Positions 43,801 through 56,493 of a stretch of 64,000 nt of DNA are shown piece by piece. The stretch is from Rhexocercosporidium sp. MPI-PUGE-AT-0058 (Eukaryota > Ascomycota > Leotiomycetes > Helotiales): assembly GCA_020746875.1 (NCBI GenBank), contig JAGTJL010000030.1:310001-374000 (forward strand), written 5' to 3'. Under the pieces are notes generated by a model. The model saw only the letters and a list, made by a program, of their open reading frames with translations. It made no database searches and was not told where the DNA came from. The position numbers and the translations under genes are program-made. Every line of letters starts with the position of its first letter. The stretch's first letter is position 1.

Positions 43801-46800
43801 GTCGGTTAGTATCAAAACAAAATGACGGAGACTGTGGTTTGTCGGAGTTTAGAGAGAATGATAAAGCAATTGGAATGAATTCGGCCTTCGACGGCTGTCT
43901 CATTATATATTTCGGATTAAATCCCCCTGCTGCAGGAACATGTCAATCCCCGACGATCCTACTGTACGCCAAGTCCTTTCTCAACTGGTGCATCTGCGTG
44001 CATCTCAACTCCGCAAAATATACACGTTTCTGGGAAGGCGTTTCTAATGACAAGCCGCTAACCCCGCTACCCCTCATCAGAGCCAACATGGTCTTGCAGT
44101 TGTACGTGCAATTAATTCAGGAAAGGCCCGAAATGCTAGGAAGCGAGAATCAGACGACTTGACGTAAACTCGCTCGGCTTTCCCATTGTAGCTGCAGCGC
44201 AACGTTGTGTGGCTACACGGATCGACACTCCCGATATCACGTTGAAATTAGAGAAACGTCATTGTTCAACAGACTCGTCTGTCATTTCAATTTGGATGTA
44301 TGGAAAGAGAAGGTCGGTAAGCATTATGAACATCCCGAGATAGGCGAATGGTGGAATTGACCCGAGATCGTTCAAAACATAGACTCACTTTTCAGAAGGC
44401 CATGTTGTTATTAAGACACAGAAGTCAATGATCGCCGTCCGGAGCTGAGGCCAAGGCATGCTTGTGACAAAGGCCAAGCCTGGAAGTCGTCAGTGGTTCA
44501 TCGTGCTGACATTTTCAATTCAGCTGTTCACGACTGCGCCTTATTGTGAGTGCTATTTTGTATAAAGTGAGTACAATCTGCTCTCTGAATAAGATTATCA
44601 GGGTCTTTTACAATGTTTGGTCACTGACTTTCTACACTGTCTGTCTGTAGTCCTTCATTCCACCGCATCCTCACCAGAAAAACGCTCAGTCAACGAACTT
44701 TCCATTCTCATAACTCTTCGCGTGCTGATAAACATGATGTTCTTGTGTCGCAGTCCCGCTGAAGGGTTTCTTTTTGTCTACTCTGTATTGGTTGTACTCT
44801 CAATGTCTCGTCAGATTCATGATCGCATATTAAGTTGGAGGCTCGTCTTTCTCTTGCGCCGGAACATCGTCCGTATCAACGAGTCCTAGCATCCCTCTAG
44901 CATCTGCGTTGGTAGAATGGTGCGTTAGCCTATACCTCGTTGTATGGATATATCCACGGACTCTTGCGAGTCTTTCGAGATGCTAGGAGTTCGTGTGAAG
45001 TTCGAAGTGGTGAGCTGTGGCCGTAATCGAGGACTCACTTCTCGATTATACCTGTCGCATAGGTCAAGCTCCGTCCATATTGAATCAAGTCCAAAATCAC
45101 CTGTAGCTATGGATTTAATCTTTCCTGCAGACTGTCAGCAAAATCGTACCAACGAGTAACAGCTTTTCCTCGCCCTCCTAGTTCCCAATTGATTCGTACT
45201 TCCGGATCAACTTATAATCTCTAAAATGAAGATCCGTATAGTCACACGGAGCTCCCCTTTTGCGGCATAAAATCGCTGTTGACTTTGAGCTACTTGAATC
45301 CTTCTCCATGAATGGCTACCAGATCAGCTATCGGACACATCAGGAGATACGGCCTTTTGGCTCCCGGGCTGACATTGCCGAACCAAAGATGTCTGGAATG
45401 TGGTCTTTTTCGTACTACTCGATACACGATTGTTTATCTAGGATATCGCTTCGCACGATTTAGACGTGGCGTAGATTAGTCCGGCGTCGAGAGTGAGGTC
45501 GGTCATTTTGTGTTCCACTTCGCAGCTAGCATCCGAATGGCGACCGAATCTACAATATCAAGGATTGCGTCCTTCGATATCTCTAACGACAAGCTGCTTT
45601 CGTTCCAATTTTTTTAATGAGAATCCTGTTTAAGAAGATGTGGGGCTGGATAATGGCCCACCTGCGTACAGATTACCCCGCATGGCGCACCCCTCACTTG
45701 TGCTACTGAAGAGGGTTTTTTTTTTCTTGCAGGACGGGTGATACAGAAATGTAGTTTCGGTCTCGAATATGTTCATGGTGCCGATGGTCTTTCCGGCCGA
45801 CGTGAGGCTTGAAATTTCATGCGCAACGGCTTTGAGAGCGGATGGCCAATTGAATGATCGAAAACGCTGACCGGCTGTTTCTTTGCCTAAGAAGATACCT
45901 AAGACCTTAAAAAATGGTTCTGAAGTACAAATTCGGCATCTGAATGATCATGCTCATGCAAATTGGTGGTATAATAAGTGGATTCCGGCGATTGGGTTGA
46001 GTAATCGGTGTGCGGAATAATGTGATTGACATGAAGTGTTGCGTGCATCTTTGGTGAGTAACGGAGATACCAGGGAATCATCGCTGCGCAGTCGCGGACT
46101 CTCATCCATTAATAGCCATTTATCTCTTCTCCATATAAGCTCAACAGCCTTGAAAACTTCTGGCCCACAAGATTTCTCGGTTCAGATCAGGCTCTACTTC
46201 ACAACTGCCCTTGAAGGAAGTCAAGTGACCCTAAAGTCCATTGCGTAGAATATTGAGCGGCATCAAAATATCGGTCAAAATCACTCTCCAAAAATTTTAC
46301 TAGGCTCCACAGCTAGTGGTGTTGTCAAGTAGGAGAAACCTGAAGCAACAGAACAACCTCGGCTAACGATGATTTAGCGCTGATCAAGTAACAAAGAAAA
46401 GGAAGAGATGTGCAGGCGCATGATTTATGATGTCTTGCAATGCGGATACAAAGAATATCGAAGGTCGCACCCGGTCTTTGAGAATTCTAGACAGGTGTTA
46501 GCTCAGCAGTAGTTCGGTTAGTCAGCGGGCTTGCTTGTCAAACACGTATCGAGGCTCTTGGTAAGTTTTTCTTTTCGAGACGTGATGATGTTTGGACAAA
46601 GGAACAATAGGGATGATGCGTCATTTTGACTCAGTTGCGGTTCAGCCTTGCTTCGCCTCCTTTCTTGACTTGGTTGTCACTCGCTTAAGCGAGTCCGTGA
46701 ATGAGCCACCCAAACAAAGCCTGCTGCTGATCAAAGAGAGTGATTCACACCTGTCAAATGATACATGATCTTTGTCCCCGGCAAAGATTATTTAAGAGCA

Positions 46801-47862
46801 TAGCCAGATGTCTTGCTCTGCGAGACCATATCGTAAGCAGCAATTCAAATGGCACAACCTCCGCCGAAATATAGCAAGAAATCTTGTGACGACTTCCTTT
46901 ACGTCTGGGTCTGCTGTAAAGTAGGCAAATCTGCCATCTACCTGATTGAATGACGGGCTGACATTAGCATAGTGCGACAAATTTAATGGTACCGACAAAT
47001 ACTTCAGGAACAACGAATCATGTTCTGCTTGCAAATATCCTAGTTGTGCTCAATGCATTGATACAGAACCTACGAAGCCCGAGACTGTGCGCTGTAACTG
47101 GATTTGCTGCAAGGTTGGGCTCATACTGCATATTAAGTGACAGTGACTGAATGATACAACAGTGTTTTGAACTTAAAGACGCGAAGAACGAGTGGCGAGA
47201 GGCGTGTGGGAAATGCAATCATGAAGGGTGCGATCAATGTTTTGATGCAGATTGAGGGATTAGGTAGCCGTTCAGGCAGGGAATTTTAGCTAAAAAAAAG
47301 TCATGGGGATAGAGCACACCAAAAATTAAATATCTATCTTGTGTTGCTTAAAGAAAATTTGTATCTGTGAAGAGTGGTACGATTGAATCCGTGCTGCTTT
47401 ATGTGAGCATTCCATCCATCTTCATCTCAAACAACACAAAACAACACATACCAGTGGGGTAAGCTTATACAGTGTCAAGGCTATCTTGGCAAAGTGATAA
47501 GAAAGAGCCAGCACTTTCAATCGACCTTTGGAAAGTATATCACGTCGTCAAGATGACCTTAATTTCACCTGAGAGCAAGCATTCTTCCACACCTTTGAAA
47601 CCCTTAGTAAGGGTGGCATGTCTAATATGATTGAATTTCAGCCAATTGGTCCTCAAAAACGACCGGCCATGTGTAAACCATACACTGTAGCAAATTGATG
47701 CGATGGGAATCACAAAACGCTTAATAGACTAGCAGTAAGTGAAAATCATTGGTATTGATGCTGAACTCCAGACTATCTATATGCCCATCCCTCTATCCGT
47801 TCCCAACTCCAAAAAATTCATTACGGAAGAAATTAGGAAAATTGCATTGTAATCCCTATCCT
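43801..47862. other. 4-kb gene-poor region
   Basis: The longest stretch without a supported gene. All frames are short and none shows motifs or splice support. T-rich runs occur near 45605 and 45716. A TATA-like element for the GH2 gene lies at its left edge. No tRNA, rRNA or transposase remnant could be recognised by eye. Confidence 0.55.
43903..43909 (-). promoter_or_regulatory. TATA-like element of the GH2 gene
   Basis: TATATAA on the minus strand, about 103-109 bases before the ATG at 43800. Confidence 0.45.
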
Positions 47863-48594
47863 CTACAAAGTCCCCTCACCCAGACATCTCTTCAGTGGAA
47901 ACTCATCTCCAGTGCACAGGCTGATTGTTCCATCCACCCAAGAGAGTCCACCAGAGGCCTTGCTGGTGTAAGAATCACCCTGGTAGTAGGCGCGAGTAGC
48001 CGAGCCGACACAACCAGTGTCAACATAGCCACTGTGTCTGGTGGTAGATGGGTTGCTGACAACAGCTCCGTACTTTCCCTCTGGGACTCCAAAGGTGTAT
48101 GAAGCGGAGTATGTGGAGGTCCAGGTCTCTGCGTAGCTGATGCCGAAGGATGCAGTGAGGAATGTCTGGGGGATTGCTGCAGAGAGGCCGGCAGTGACAG
48201 TAACGGTATTGGCGATGGAGTAACCCTCAGTGACGGCTACTGTGGCGGTAGTCCCAGTCGCATGGATGACAGAGGACATGAGGACGTCCCATCCTAGGAA
48301 GGTTTGGACTGGGTTTGGAGTGAAGACTGTGATTTCATCACATCTCTTGTGCAGGGCTGGAGATGAGGAAGCCGTATTTGTTGAGCTGGAGTCATCGGAA
48401 AGAGGTGGTTGGATTGGTGCTGGTGCACTTGTAGTAACACCGGTTTGAAGAGCTGCGTAGGCGGTCTTGTTCATGATCTCCACTCGACCACCGCCGTACA
48501 CAATGACCTCATCGGGAGAGAGGACTCTGGGGACCACGGCGGCGGAAACGAGGCCAGTGGCCATGATGACGGAGATTAAACTAGAGGAGAACAT
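47863..48594 (-). CDS. Secreted celp0028-like effector family protein
   Basis: 243 aa in one exon. A signal peptide (MFSSSLISVIMATGLVSA) comes first, then VIVYGGGRVEIMNKTAY, a Ser/Pro/Thr-rich linker, and a Kex2-type site in LHKR just before the mature domain (CDEITVFTP, residue about 85). The mature part is beta-rich and Gly/Ser/Thr-rich, with blocks FLGWDVLMSSVIHATG, VAVTEGYSIANTVTV, FGVPEGKYGAVVSNP and YTSKASGGLSWVDGTISLC, ending CLGEGT. From memory this order matches celp0028 effector-like proteins of plant-associated ascomycetes; I cannot check by search. Molecular function unknown. A TATA-like tract lies about 150 bases upstream. Confidence 0.75.
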   Translation of the reverse strand: MFSSSLISVIMATGLVSAAVVPRVLSPDEVIVYGGGRVEIMNKTAYAALQTGVTTSAPAPIQPPLSDDSSSTNTASSSPALHKRCDEITVFTPNPVQTFLGWDVLMSSVIHATGTTATVAVTEGYSIANTVTVTAGLSAAIPQTFLTASFGISYAETWTSTYSASYTFGVPEGKYGAVVSNPSTTRHSGYVDTGCVGSATRAYYQGDSYTSKASGGLSWVDGTISLCTGDEFPLKRCLGEGTL

Positions 48595-50080
48595 CTTGAA
48601 GAATGATAGGATGTTTAAGTGAGTGACTGCTCAAGTGAATGAGTGTGTATTAATCCGAAAAAAGATGAAGGACTGTGGTGATGATTAAGATCTGGAGGTG
48701 AGGTGCTGAGATGAAGAACTGAGAAGTCGGCATCTCGTCTCTATATATATTATGCGCCCTGTCATTGTTGACCTCAGCATCTGAGCAAGGACCGCAAGTG
48801 AGGCAACATGGGTCTACAATTGGCGAATCGAGGGGGCGGCCTGTCAGCAACTGTCAAGCCCAGAGAAGAAAGAACAATTTCCCTCCCTCAAGAGGCAAAC
48901 CTGGTAAGTACATTATGGGAAGCTCCGCCATCGATGTTTGGATGAACTTCGAGGAGTTGTGGCGCAGCGCCTAGCCTTAGCTGCTGTTTGAATAGAAGGC
49001 GTGCCCAGCGAGACAGTCCAGTCTGTCCCTCCATTTACTCAGCAGAACCACAACTTTGTTCAAAAGATGGAGCTTACCTACATAATTCATGCGTTATGAT
49101 TATTGCCAAGAGCGAAACTCACTAGTCACGAGATATCGTAGCCTGTAAACGAAAATGAGAGACATGGAGAAGATTCATGCAAAGACCTCAAGGTGTGGCT
49201 AGAAGGCTGAATGAGGAACCGTGCTTTCGTGCCTTTCGGGAAGACCGTTTCTTGGAAGTCTTGTGCACCATAAGGTAGTTTTCAAAAACCCCACTATTTC
49301 CATCATATTAGGAAGGTCTAAGGATTCCGATACTTTTGCATAAGGCAGTTGATTGGAAACGTGGCTTAGAATCTGTTTAAACTGCGCCTAGAGGCAAGGG
49401 CATCCTGTCAGCTTGCTGGGAAGAACAGACACTGACACCCCCGCAAATGATTAAGCATGAAACGATCGCATCGACACATCCCTGGCGAGGATCTGTCATG
49501 CACTTCGGTACGCACGGGAGGGAAGTTCGGGAAGTAGTCGGCATGCCGTCGGGACTCAAGAAAGGGGTAAATAGACTCTCGCTTGTGTTTCAAAACATCA
49601 GATGGGTGTCCAGAATAGCTTTTGAAATGAGTTCGTGGAGAAAATGGGTTCTTTGTGGAGAAGACAGCGAGGCTGAGTCTTCTTTCGATATGCTAAATCC
49701 GGTGATCGTCTGTTACAGCTTCAACTGTGTCTTGACAAGGCGAGGTCGGCTTTTGATGGGAGGGCTCTAACTGAGGCTTGACTCCCTTGTGAACCTTGAG
49801 GGAGCCCCCCTGGACACAGTAAATTAATCAGTTTGTGCTATGCAGAGTTTCAACGCAGGATCGAACAGCGAGACTGGGGGTCCCAAGAAGTCGGGGAAGA
49901 GCGAGAGCCCTTGGATAAGTCGCAAACGCACAGTTGACGCAATGATATAAGGCTGCAGTGCCCTTTCGACAAATGGTTCTCTTACTCACCACCCCAATCC
50001 ACTCCCTTTAATACTCACACAGCAACAACACACCTTGCATTTTTGTACAGTCGCTCCACAAATTCTTTACATTCTTGAAA
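48595..50080. other. Divergent intergenic region
   Basis: 1.5 kb between two divergent secreted-protein genes. A plus-strand frame at 49447-49770 (107 codons) has no recognisable features. The last 100 bases are C/A-rich, a typical leader for the next gene. Confidence 0.5.
48742..48750 (-). promoter_or_regulatory. TATA-like tract of the effector-like gene
   Basis: Alternating TA tract about 150 bases before the ATG at 48594 on the minus strand. Confidence 0.4.
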
Positions 50081-50615
50081 ATGCAGTTCTCAACTCTTCT
50101 CATCGCCTTTGTTTTCGCCGCCGGGTAAGTCATGCTCCACCCCCGTGGCACCCATCATTGCCCTGCTAACAGTATTCAAGTGTTATCGCCGACACACATT
50201 ACAATGCCATCTGCGTCGACGATGCTGAAGGCGGAGTGAGTTCTCCAGCTTTTCCTCCGTCATCAATTCAAATACTAACCAACTCATTGCAGTTCATCTA
50301 CAATGCAGCCGCAACAGAATCATCTTGCAACGACTACATGCTCCGAAACCAGGGCCAGACAGGTCTTGATTACTGGGAGACTTGCGCTGATTGCAAGATG
50401 GTAAGCTTTAACATACAATCTCTTCCTCGCTAGCAGTGCTAATTCTAGATCACAGACTACCAATAATGATATTCCATTCTGTAATTCGGCATCTGGCAGT
50501 ATTGGAGGAGATGAGGTAAGAACATCCGTTTCGAGATGTGCTTGAATCTGATGGCTAACATTTTCAGATCACGGGTTACTGCCAGGCCAACGGTGCTCAG
50601 GGTGCCCAGACGTAA
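50081..50615 (+). CDS. Small secreted six-Cys protein (candidate effector)
   Basis: Five very short exons: 50081-50124, 50181-50235, 50293-50400, 50456-50515 and 50568-50615; 104 aa. A signal peptide (MQFSTLLIAFVFAAGVIA) is followed by about 86 residues with six Cys: AICVDD, SSCNDY, ETCADC (two), PFCNSA and GYCQAN. The even number fits three disulfides. All joins are GT-AG and keep frame. At intron 4 the second AG (ATCACAG) is used because the first leads to a stop. Size, leader and Cys content fit small secreted proteins used in host or microbe interactions; no family recognised. It is divergent from the celp0028-like gene 1.5 kb away. Confidence 0.72.
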
Positions 50616-51159
50616 GCTTGTTAGCTTACTTGGTGGGAGAGAGACAGGAATTGCATTTTGGATAGAGGGTTTATGGGATTGGCGTATGGTTAAACGGCGC
50701 CTCTGTGACCTACAGAATATGGGAGACTTTTGATACACAAAGCAAGATAGACTTGAACAAATAGACTTATTGAAAGGACATTCAGATAGATAGGGTATCT
50801 ATGCTATGCAAATAAATAGATGATTGCCCGTCTAGCACCACTGTTAAGAGTATAAGCACTAGTGCCCATATCTTGTATATTCCACGTACTAAGAAAATCT
50901 TGAGACATTCAAAACGGAGGTGAAGTTGTGCGTCTGTGTATATACAACAAACACATGGGTCATGATATCAGCTGGTTTGATGGCGCTCTGCCACGGATGT
51001 CCTCTTATTGGACGAATCGAAGATACAGCCTTGCTCCCTTGGCCTAATTTTATTCTTAATAAGGAGAGTCGACAGCTACTCCTTCCTCTTTCTCAGCATC
51101 CCCAAAGCACCAACCGTCGATGCATCCATCATGCTGCCAATGAAAATAAAAAAAGTCCT
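50616..51159. other. Convergent intergenic region
   Basis: 540 bases, no supported gene. Confidence 0.45.
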
Positions 51160-52759
51160 TCATTTCCCAGCCCCATAGCCGGGCTGTACAGTACTACCAC
51201 ATCCTGCGGCAGCCACATATCCCAAAGCAACACCAACAACTCCCCACGTCTTGAGGAGAATTCCCGACACAAGCAGCTCGACGGCTTCATTTCCGCTGTC
51301 GCTTACGACGATTGCAGCAATATGGCTACGAAGCACCATGAAACTGAAGGCAAAGGCACCAAATAGGAGAGACACGATGACCATTGCCTGGTATTCTCTG
51401 CCTAGACCCCATACGACAGATACGGGGAGACTGCTAATTAGAGTGCTGAGCAGTAATGGGATGCGAGGGTCTATTGTGTCGCTGTTCATCTCGACGTTAG
51501 CCGTTGGTTTGGGGTGGGAAGACGGGATTGACCAGAGACACTTACGTCAAAGCACCTGCAAGAGGTTGACCAACAACCCCTGATAGACACAGATTCGTTA
51601 CTAGACGTGCTGCGTTGCTGGAAGATACTCCCAAGTCCGTAGCGTGGCTCGGGAGGTGGTTGGCCGGGATGTTATTTGCCAAGCTCTGCAAGGCCATGGA
51701 TGAAATGAAGAGCCACAGAACAGGCTTTACGAAAAGCTTGAGAGGTACGGACTTTTTTTCTTGAGGAGCTGTTTTAGTGGGGCTGCAGACAGAAGGAGGT
51801 CGAACACAGATTATTCCGAGTGGAGGTATAATCACAGAGAGCACTGCCCAGCCAATAAGTGTCGTTCGTGGCCCGAACTTGTTTAAAAGTATAGAGAAGA
51901 TTGGCTAGATACCTGTTGAAGCGACATTGGGTGCAAAGCTTTTGGACTTCTGTCAGAGATAGGTCACAACGGGATGCGTTTTGGGGTATTTCCTGGTAAG
52001 CAAGAGCATTTAAAACATCCCGTTAGCTAAGCCACGACGTTCAGAAAACCATTAATCTACCAAACGTATACAAGCAGGGAGCGAAGAGAAGGTTACTCGA
52101 GATTCCGTACAGTAGACCTTGTGCAATGATAGCTTGCACAGCCTTAAAAATCATCAGGACTTTCTGGCTTGAGTTAATCATTCCTTAACCGAAGTACTCA
52201 CTGTGGCAGAGAAAGCAACTCCAATGGTGGACACCACGAGTAGAACCATGCCAACCCACATCATGTAGCATCTAGCGTGAGGTTACGTGGTGATGAGCTT
52301 GAGTGCGAAGGGTTAGAGTGACTGTAGAATGCCCTTTTGAATGTGAGTGGATTTTTCCTGCTGCAGTGGATAGTGGAATTTTACTTACAACTATCAGAAG
52401 ACCAGTAGCTGCAATAAGTTAATTGCCTCTAAAAGGAGCAGTGTTAAAGTAATGCTCGCAGAAAACCCCTTGCCTGGTACCAAGGCCTTGTGAGAAGTAC
52501 GAATCAGCAATTCGCAGGGAAAGGTAGTTAAATGGTCGTGGAAGATACCCCAGGTTATGATAGATGTGACAGAGGTAGCTGTTAAACAAATCCAGGTGGC
52601 CCTGCCATGGTCCCGAGGCGAAAGTTCCTGAGCATGAAGTTGTTCCTCTCGGGTGCCGGAAACCTCGTCTCGGATCCCATTCCCAGTGTCATTTTGTGCT
52701 GGAGTTTGGTTACTGGACATCATGCCAGAATTTCCAATTCCATGCGTTCCAGGCAGCAC
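51160..52759 (-). pseudogene. Monocarboxylate-type MFS transporter pseudogene
   Basis: Family sequence is clear at both ends. The N-terminal part (52759 down to about 52550) reads RATWICLTATSVTSIITWG. The C-terminal part is intact: TTLIGWAVLSVIIPPLGIIC, PVLWLFISSMALQSLANNIP, then, after an intron, DTIDPRIPLLLSTLISSLPV. The middle is decayed. The conserved WFSERRGLANG at about 52046 is reached only after a frameshift and a TAA. More stops follow at about 52002 and 51906, and helices 2-4 are mostly missing. No intron arrangement I tried repairs it without deleting the WFSERRG motif. When intact it would carry monocarboxylates or similar compounds across the plasma membrane. Confidence 0.68.
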
Positions 52760-53829
52760 CTAGATAATTACAGGTGTGTTAGAATCTTGAGAGATTGGCA
52801 AAGAAATCGAGTCGATGTGGACAAGTGATTCTGGGTGAGTCACAGCGTAGGTGTTACTGATAGGGAATTACGGTACGTCCAATCTATGAAACCGTTGTGC
52901 TCATCGGACCACTTGTTTCCGCTGTTCACTTGGGAGACACAGCTCAACACCCAGCACTACATATACGAGAATGACGAAAGAAGAAGGTGGGTTTTTGGTT
53001 TCCTTCACTTTCTTCACCATAGCTGGTAGCAGGGACTTGGTTTGTTTCAAGAGATTTTAATCTCTCTCATCACGGACCTAGCAGCATCTTCGAATGACTG
53101 ATTTGGTACATCAGAATTCGTCTTCTGGGTGTGCTCTGAATTTGGATAGGTACTTGAAGCCAGGAATTGGGTAAACAGCTAGTAGGTATAGCCAGCTTGC
53201 TTGCAAATCATGATTCAAATATAAAATACTGGTTACAGACAAGACTCGTGTTGCTGCGCCAAGAGCATTCTAGGTGACGTCCCACGCCGCTTGGATGGCC
53301 ACTTCGCCCAAGTAATGTAGATAGGAAAGGAAACGACAGATAGGAAATAAATGCCCGAATGAAAAACATGCCACCAGCCGAAACCAGTATTCCGAAAACA
53401 CACCGTAACTGATATAGGTACAACCATATTGGACGGCCTAGTGTTAAAATTATATGTAGATACGTGAAAGGTTTTCGTCCGGTCTTGAAGCATCCCCGAT
53501 TCAATGTTTTAATACTTATCTTTTGAGAATTTTCTGTTCTTTCTGCAAGATATGGGTGATTTTTTATATGGATTTGTATTGTATCGCTAGGCTACGAGCG
53601 CAGAGGGGGCGAGGGGGTTAATATTTGGAGTGCTGAACTGTAGCGAATGGGAATCTTCGGTCGGAGAAACCCGAATCCTTCGAGGAGAAGGGACCTCGGA
53701 ATACCGAACTTCTGATTGGCCTGGATTCTTGGCTTCTCTCTGCTGACTGCAGGCGTCATCGACATCGACAATGTGCCTGTAGTGACAATCTGACTGACCG
53801 GAGTTAAATTGACTGCCTGCCAGACGACA
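52760..53829. other. Divergent intergenic region
   Basis: 1.1 kb between the MFS relic and the Zn2Cys6 gene. Only short frames. Confidence 0.5.
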
Positions 53830-55564
53830 ATGGGCGGCGCTGCACAGCTTCCACGAGTCCGGAGAAGTGCACCGAAAGTGAGGACCGGATGCGGAACTTG
53901 CAGGTAAGGAAGGGAAGAGTAAATTCTTGCAACATACCAATCCTGAAAACTGTAGCTTCGATATGGCCAGCTGAATCTCCTTTTCTAGGTTGCGAAGAGT
54001 GAAATGCGATGAAGGAAAGCCTTCATGTAATCGCTGCATCAAATTCAATGTCGAATGCGATGGCTACCGCCCACCTCCAAAACCATGGCCTGAACTAAGG
54101 ACTGCTCAAAAACGTGAGATCCTACCAAATCCACAGCAAATTCAAACAGCCATACGATCGGGCATGGCTATACCCCCCGCTGGCGCTTTAGCCAACTCGC
54201 CGTTCGCTAGTATCGAAGAGCATCAGTACTTTGAGCTCTTCTGCGTCCGAACCGGCTATGATATCTTCCCAACCTTTGATTCCGGATGCACGAGACAGCG
54301 GTTACTGGAGTCGTGCCATGTCAATCCTGCGATCCGTCACGCAATCATAGCGCTCGGTGCTCTGGACAAGACGGCTGAAATGGTGCAGAGTTTCGAGAAG
54401 ATGTCGCTGACACCCGTGGAGAGAGATTCTGCTGCCAACGCACACCACCAGCATGCGTTGCGGCAGTATGTGAAAGCCGTCAAGTACATGGCTGCCGATG
54501 CGGCGGAGAAGAAACTCGACTTGAGGACGATGCTGTTGACTTGTTTGCTCATCCTAGCTTTTGAATCGTGGACGGGGAATATGGATCTCGCGGTGAACCA
54601 GGTCCATGCTGGGATCCGACTCATTCAGGAATGGAAGGAAAATTTTCGCAATGATGAGGATAGGTATACGAGGCTGTCTCCGGCGCCGTATGTTGTTGAA
54701 GATGACCTCGTGCAGATCTTTTGTCGGCTAGCTGTCCAGCATTCATTTTTCGCGGATGGACATTCCCCTGAATTACATGCTGTGCTGGGGATGGAGGGTC
54801 CGAGATTCACGCGCTCGATGCCTGATAAGTTTGAGGATATCTTCGAGGCGGGGAAGTATTACAATGGTATTATTCGGAGAGGGGTGTACCTCATCACCAC
54901 GCAGTCCGCGTACCTTGGAACAGACGATAAGGAAGATTCCGATATCTGGCGCTGGGGGATCAAGGAGCAGGAGGAGATTCAATCCGCTGTATGGCGCTTC
55001 AACAAAGCGTTTGAGCCTGTTCTGCAGAATGTAGCTGGGGGTCCGCAGAAGCATTATGCGCTGTTTATTCAGCTCTCTATGGCGATTGGGTATATCGGCC
55101 TGTCAACACATCTCTCGCTCGATGAATCGATACATGACCAGTATAACCCCGTGTATAAACGGGTTGTGTACCTCGCTAAAGCGGTGATGAGAGAGATGCC
55201 AGCGACGAGCAAGACGCGCCGTTCGAATTTCTGCTTCGATACGAGAGTCATCGTTCCGCTCTGGGTGGTGGGCTTGAAGTGCAGGGAGCCGACGATCAGG
55301 AAAGAAGCGATTAACTTTCTGCTGGAGCATCCGAGGCGAGAGGGGATCTGGGACAGCGTTTTCGCGGGGAAGGTCCTGCAGTGGGCGATGCAGGTCGAGG
55401 AGGAGTTTATGGTGGATGGACATGTGCCTACTTGGGCGAGGATTGGGGGGGTTAAGTGGAGTGCGGCGGAGCTTGGGAAGAAGAGGGCGGTCTTGGTTTG
55501 TTTGCAGAGGGTTTCGGAGGAAAGTGAGGAGAAGGTTCGGAGGGAAAAGAGGATTAGTTGGTGA
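53830..55564 (+). CDS. Zn2Cys6 transcription factor with fungal-specific C-terminal domain
   Basis: Two exons, 53830-53903 and 53989-55564; 549 aa. The binuclear zinc cluster has its six Cys at residues 21, 24, 31, 38, 41 and 48 (CX2CX6CX6CX2CX6C) and is split by the 85-bp intron inside GCGTCR/LRRVKC, a common intron site in this family. After a short linker comes the regulatory domain (about 85-540) with HQYFELFCVRTGYDIFPTF, NPAIRHAIIALGALDK, HHQHALRQYVKAVKYM and LRTMLLTCLLILAFESWTGN. Nuclear DNA-binding regulator; the targets are unknown. The start gives MGGAAQLPRVRRSAPK, basic as usual. It is divergent from the decayed MFS gene, possibly its former regulator. Confidence 0.9.
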
Positions 55565-56493
55565 GGGAGGAGGATGGGGTTGGAAATAAGGAGGGATTTA
55601 GAAGGAGAACGAAAGGGCTACTGGTGGAAGGGAGAGAATTGCCCTTTAGCGATATCAGGTACTTGTGGGAATGGTTCATGAATCTACGGAGTTCAAAGTA
55701 ACGAAATATTTTGACGACAATGCCAACGAGACCGAGCAAAGAAATGAAAGATTTAACTTTACGTGTGTAATATTGTAAAATGACAACCGCATCCAGCTAA
55801 GCGATGTGTGGAGGAGATTGAACAAGTACTATCAGCTACTATCAGCTACTATCAGCTACTATTTCCCCAACTTGGCGAGAGTAGATAACCAAACAACCAT
55901 GAAGACTTGTACGATTCAACCAGATGAATGCGAAGATACATTTAAGATAACAAGCGGCAAATGCAGGCACAAAGCAAGGGGAAAGATAACAACAATCCAG
56001 CCAGGGATAGCCAACCGAGTTAGCAAAACTTTCAAATCACAAAGATGAGCTGGTCTGCACTACAGAAGCGCTGCTCCTCGCTTATTCTTAAAGCATTGCC
56101 TGCCTATGGCCTCTGCTCTTTTGACAAACAAATCAGTATTGTCATTCGCTTGGTTGAAGATATTCTCAACACGGCACGGACACCAGGATTTTCCCCTGAC
56201 GGAGACAGTCAAAGGCCAAATGCAGGGGGAAGCTCAATGTCCAATGAGAAACCGTCAAAGCTTCACAAGCGAAAGTGGGGCCTCGCACTCCTTAACCCGA
56301 TCGCGATTAGCGTGGCCAGACCGCCCTAGTTGGCAGTTTGGGGCGTTGGCTTGGGGTTAAAGCCAAAAACATGTTTCTTCCTCTCGAAGACACGATTCCA
56401 AGTCCTCTTCCCAACAACCGACATTTGATTGTGTGAGAGAGTTATATCGACAGTGCCACGCTGTCGTCGCTACTCTGCACACGCACCGCAATC
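55565..56493. other. Intergenic region with a 10-bp tandem repeat
   Basis: About 930 bases. A TACTATCAGC unit is repeated 3.6 times at 55827-55862. No gene supported. Confidence 0.5.
55827..55862. repeat. 10-bp tandem repeat, 3.6 copies
   Basis: Perfect TACTATCAGC units at 55827-55856 followed by TACTAT. A short minisatellite, likely variable between strains. Confidence 0.85.

Noticed and set aside
49447..49770. 107-codon plus-strand frame between the two effector-like genes
   Set aside because: No motif, leader or promoter feature; length is within chance for this composition.
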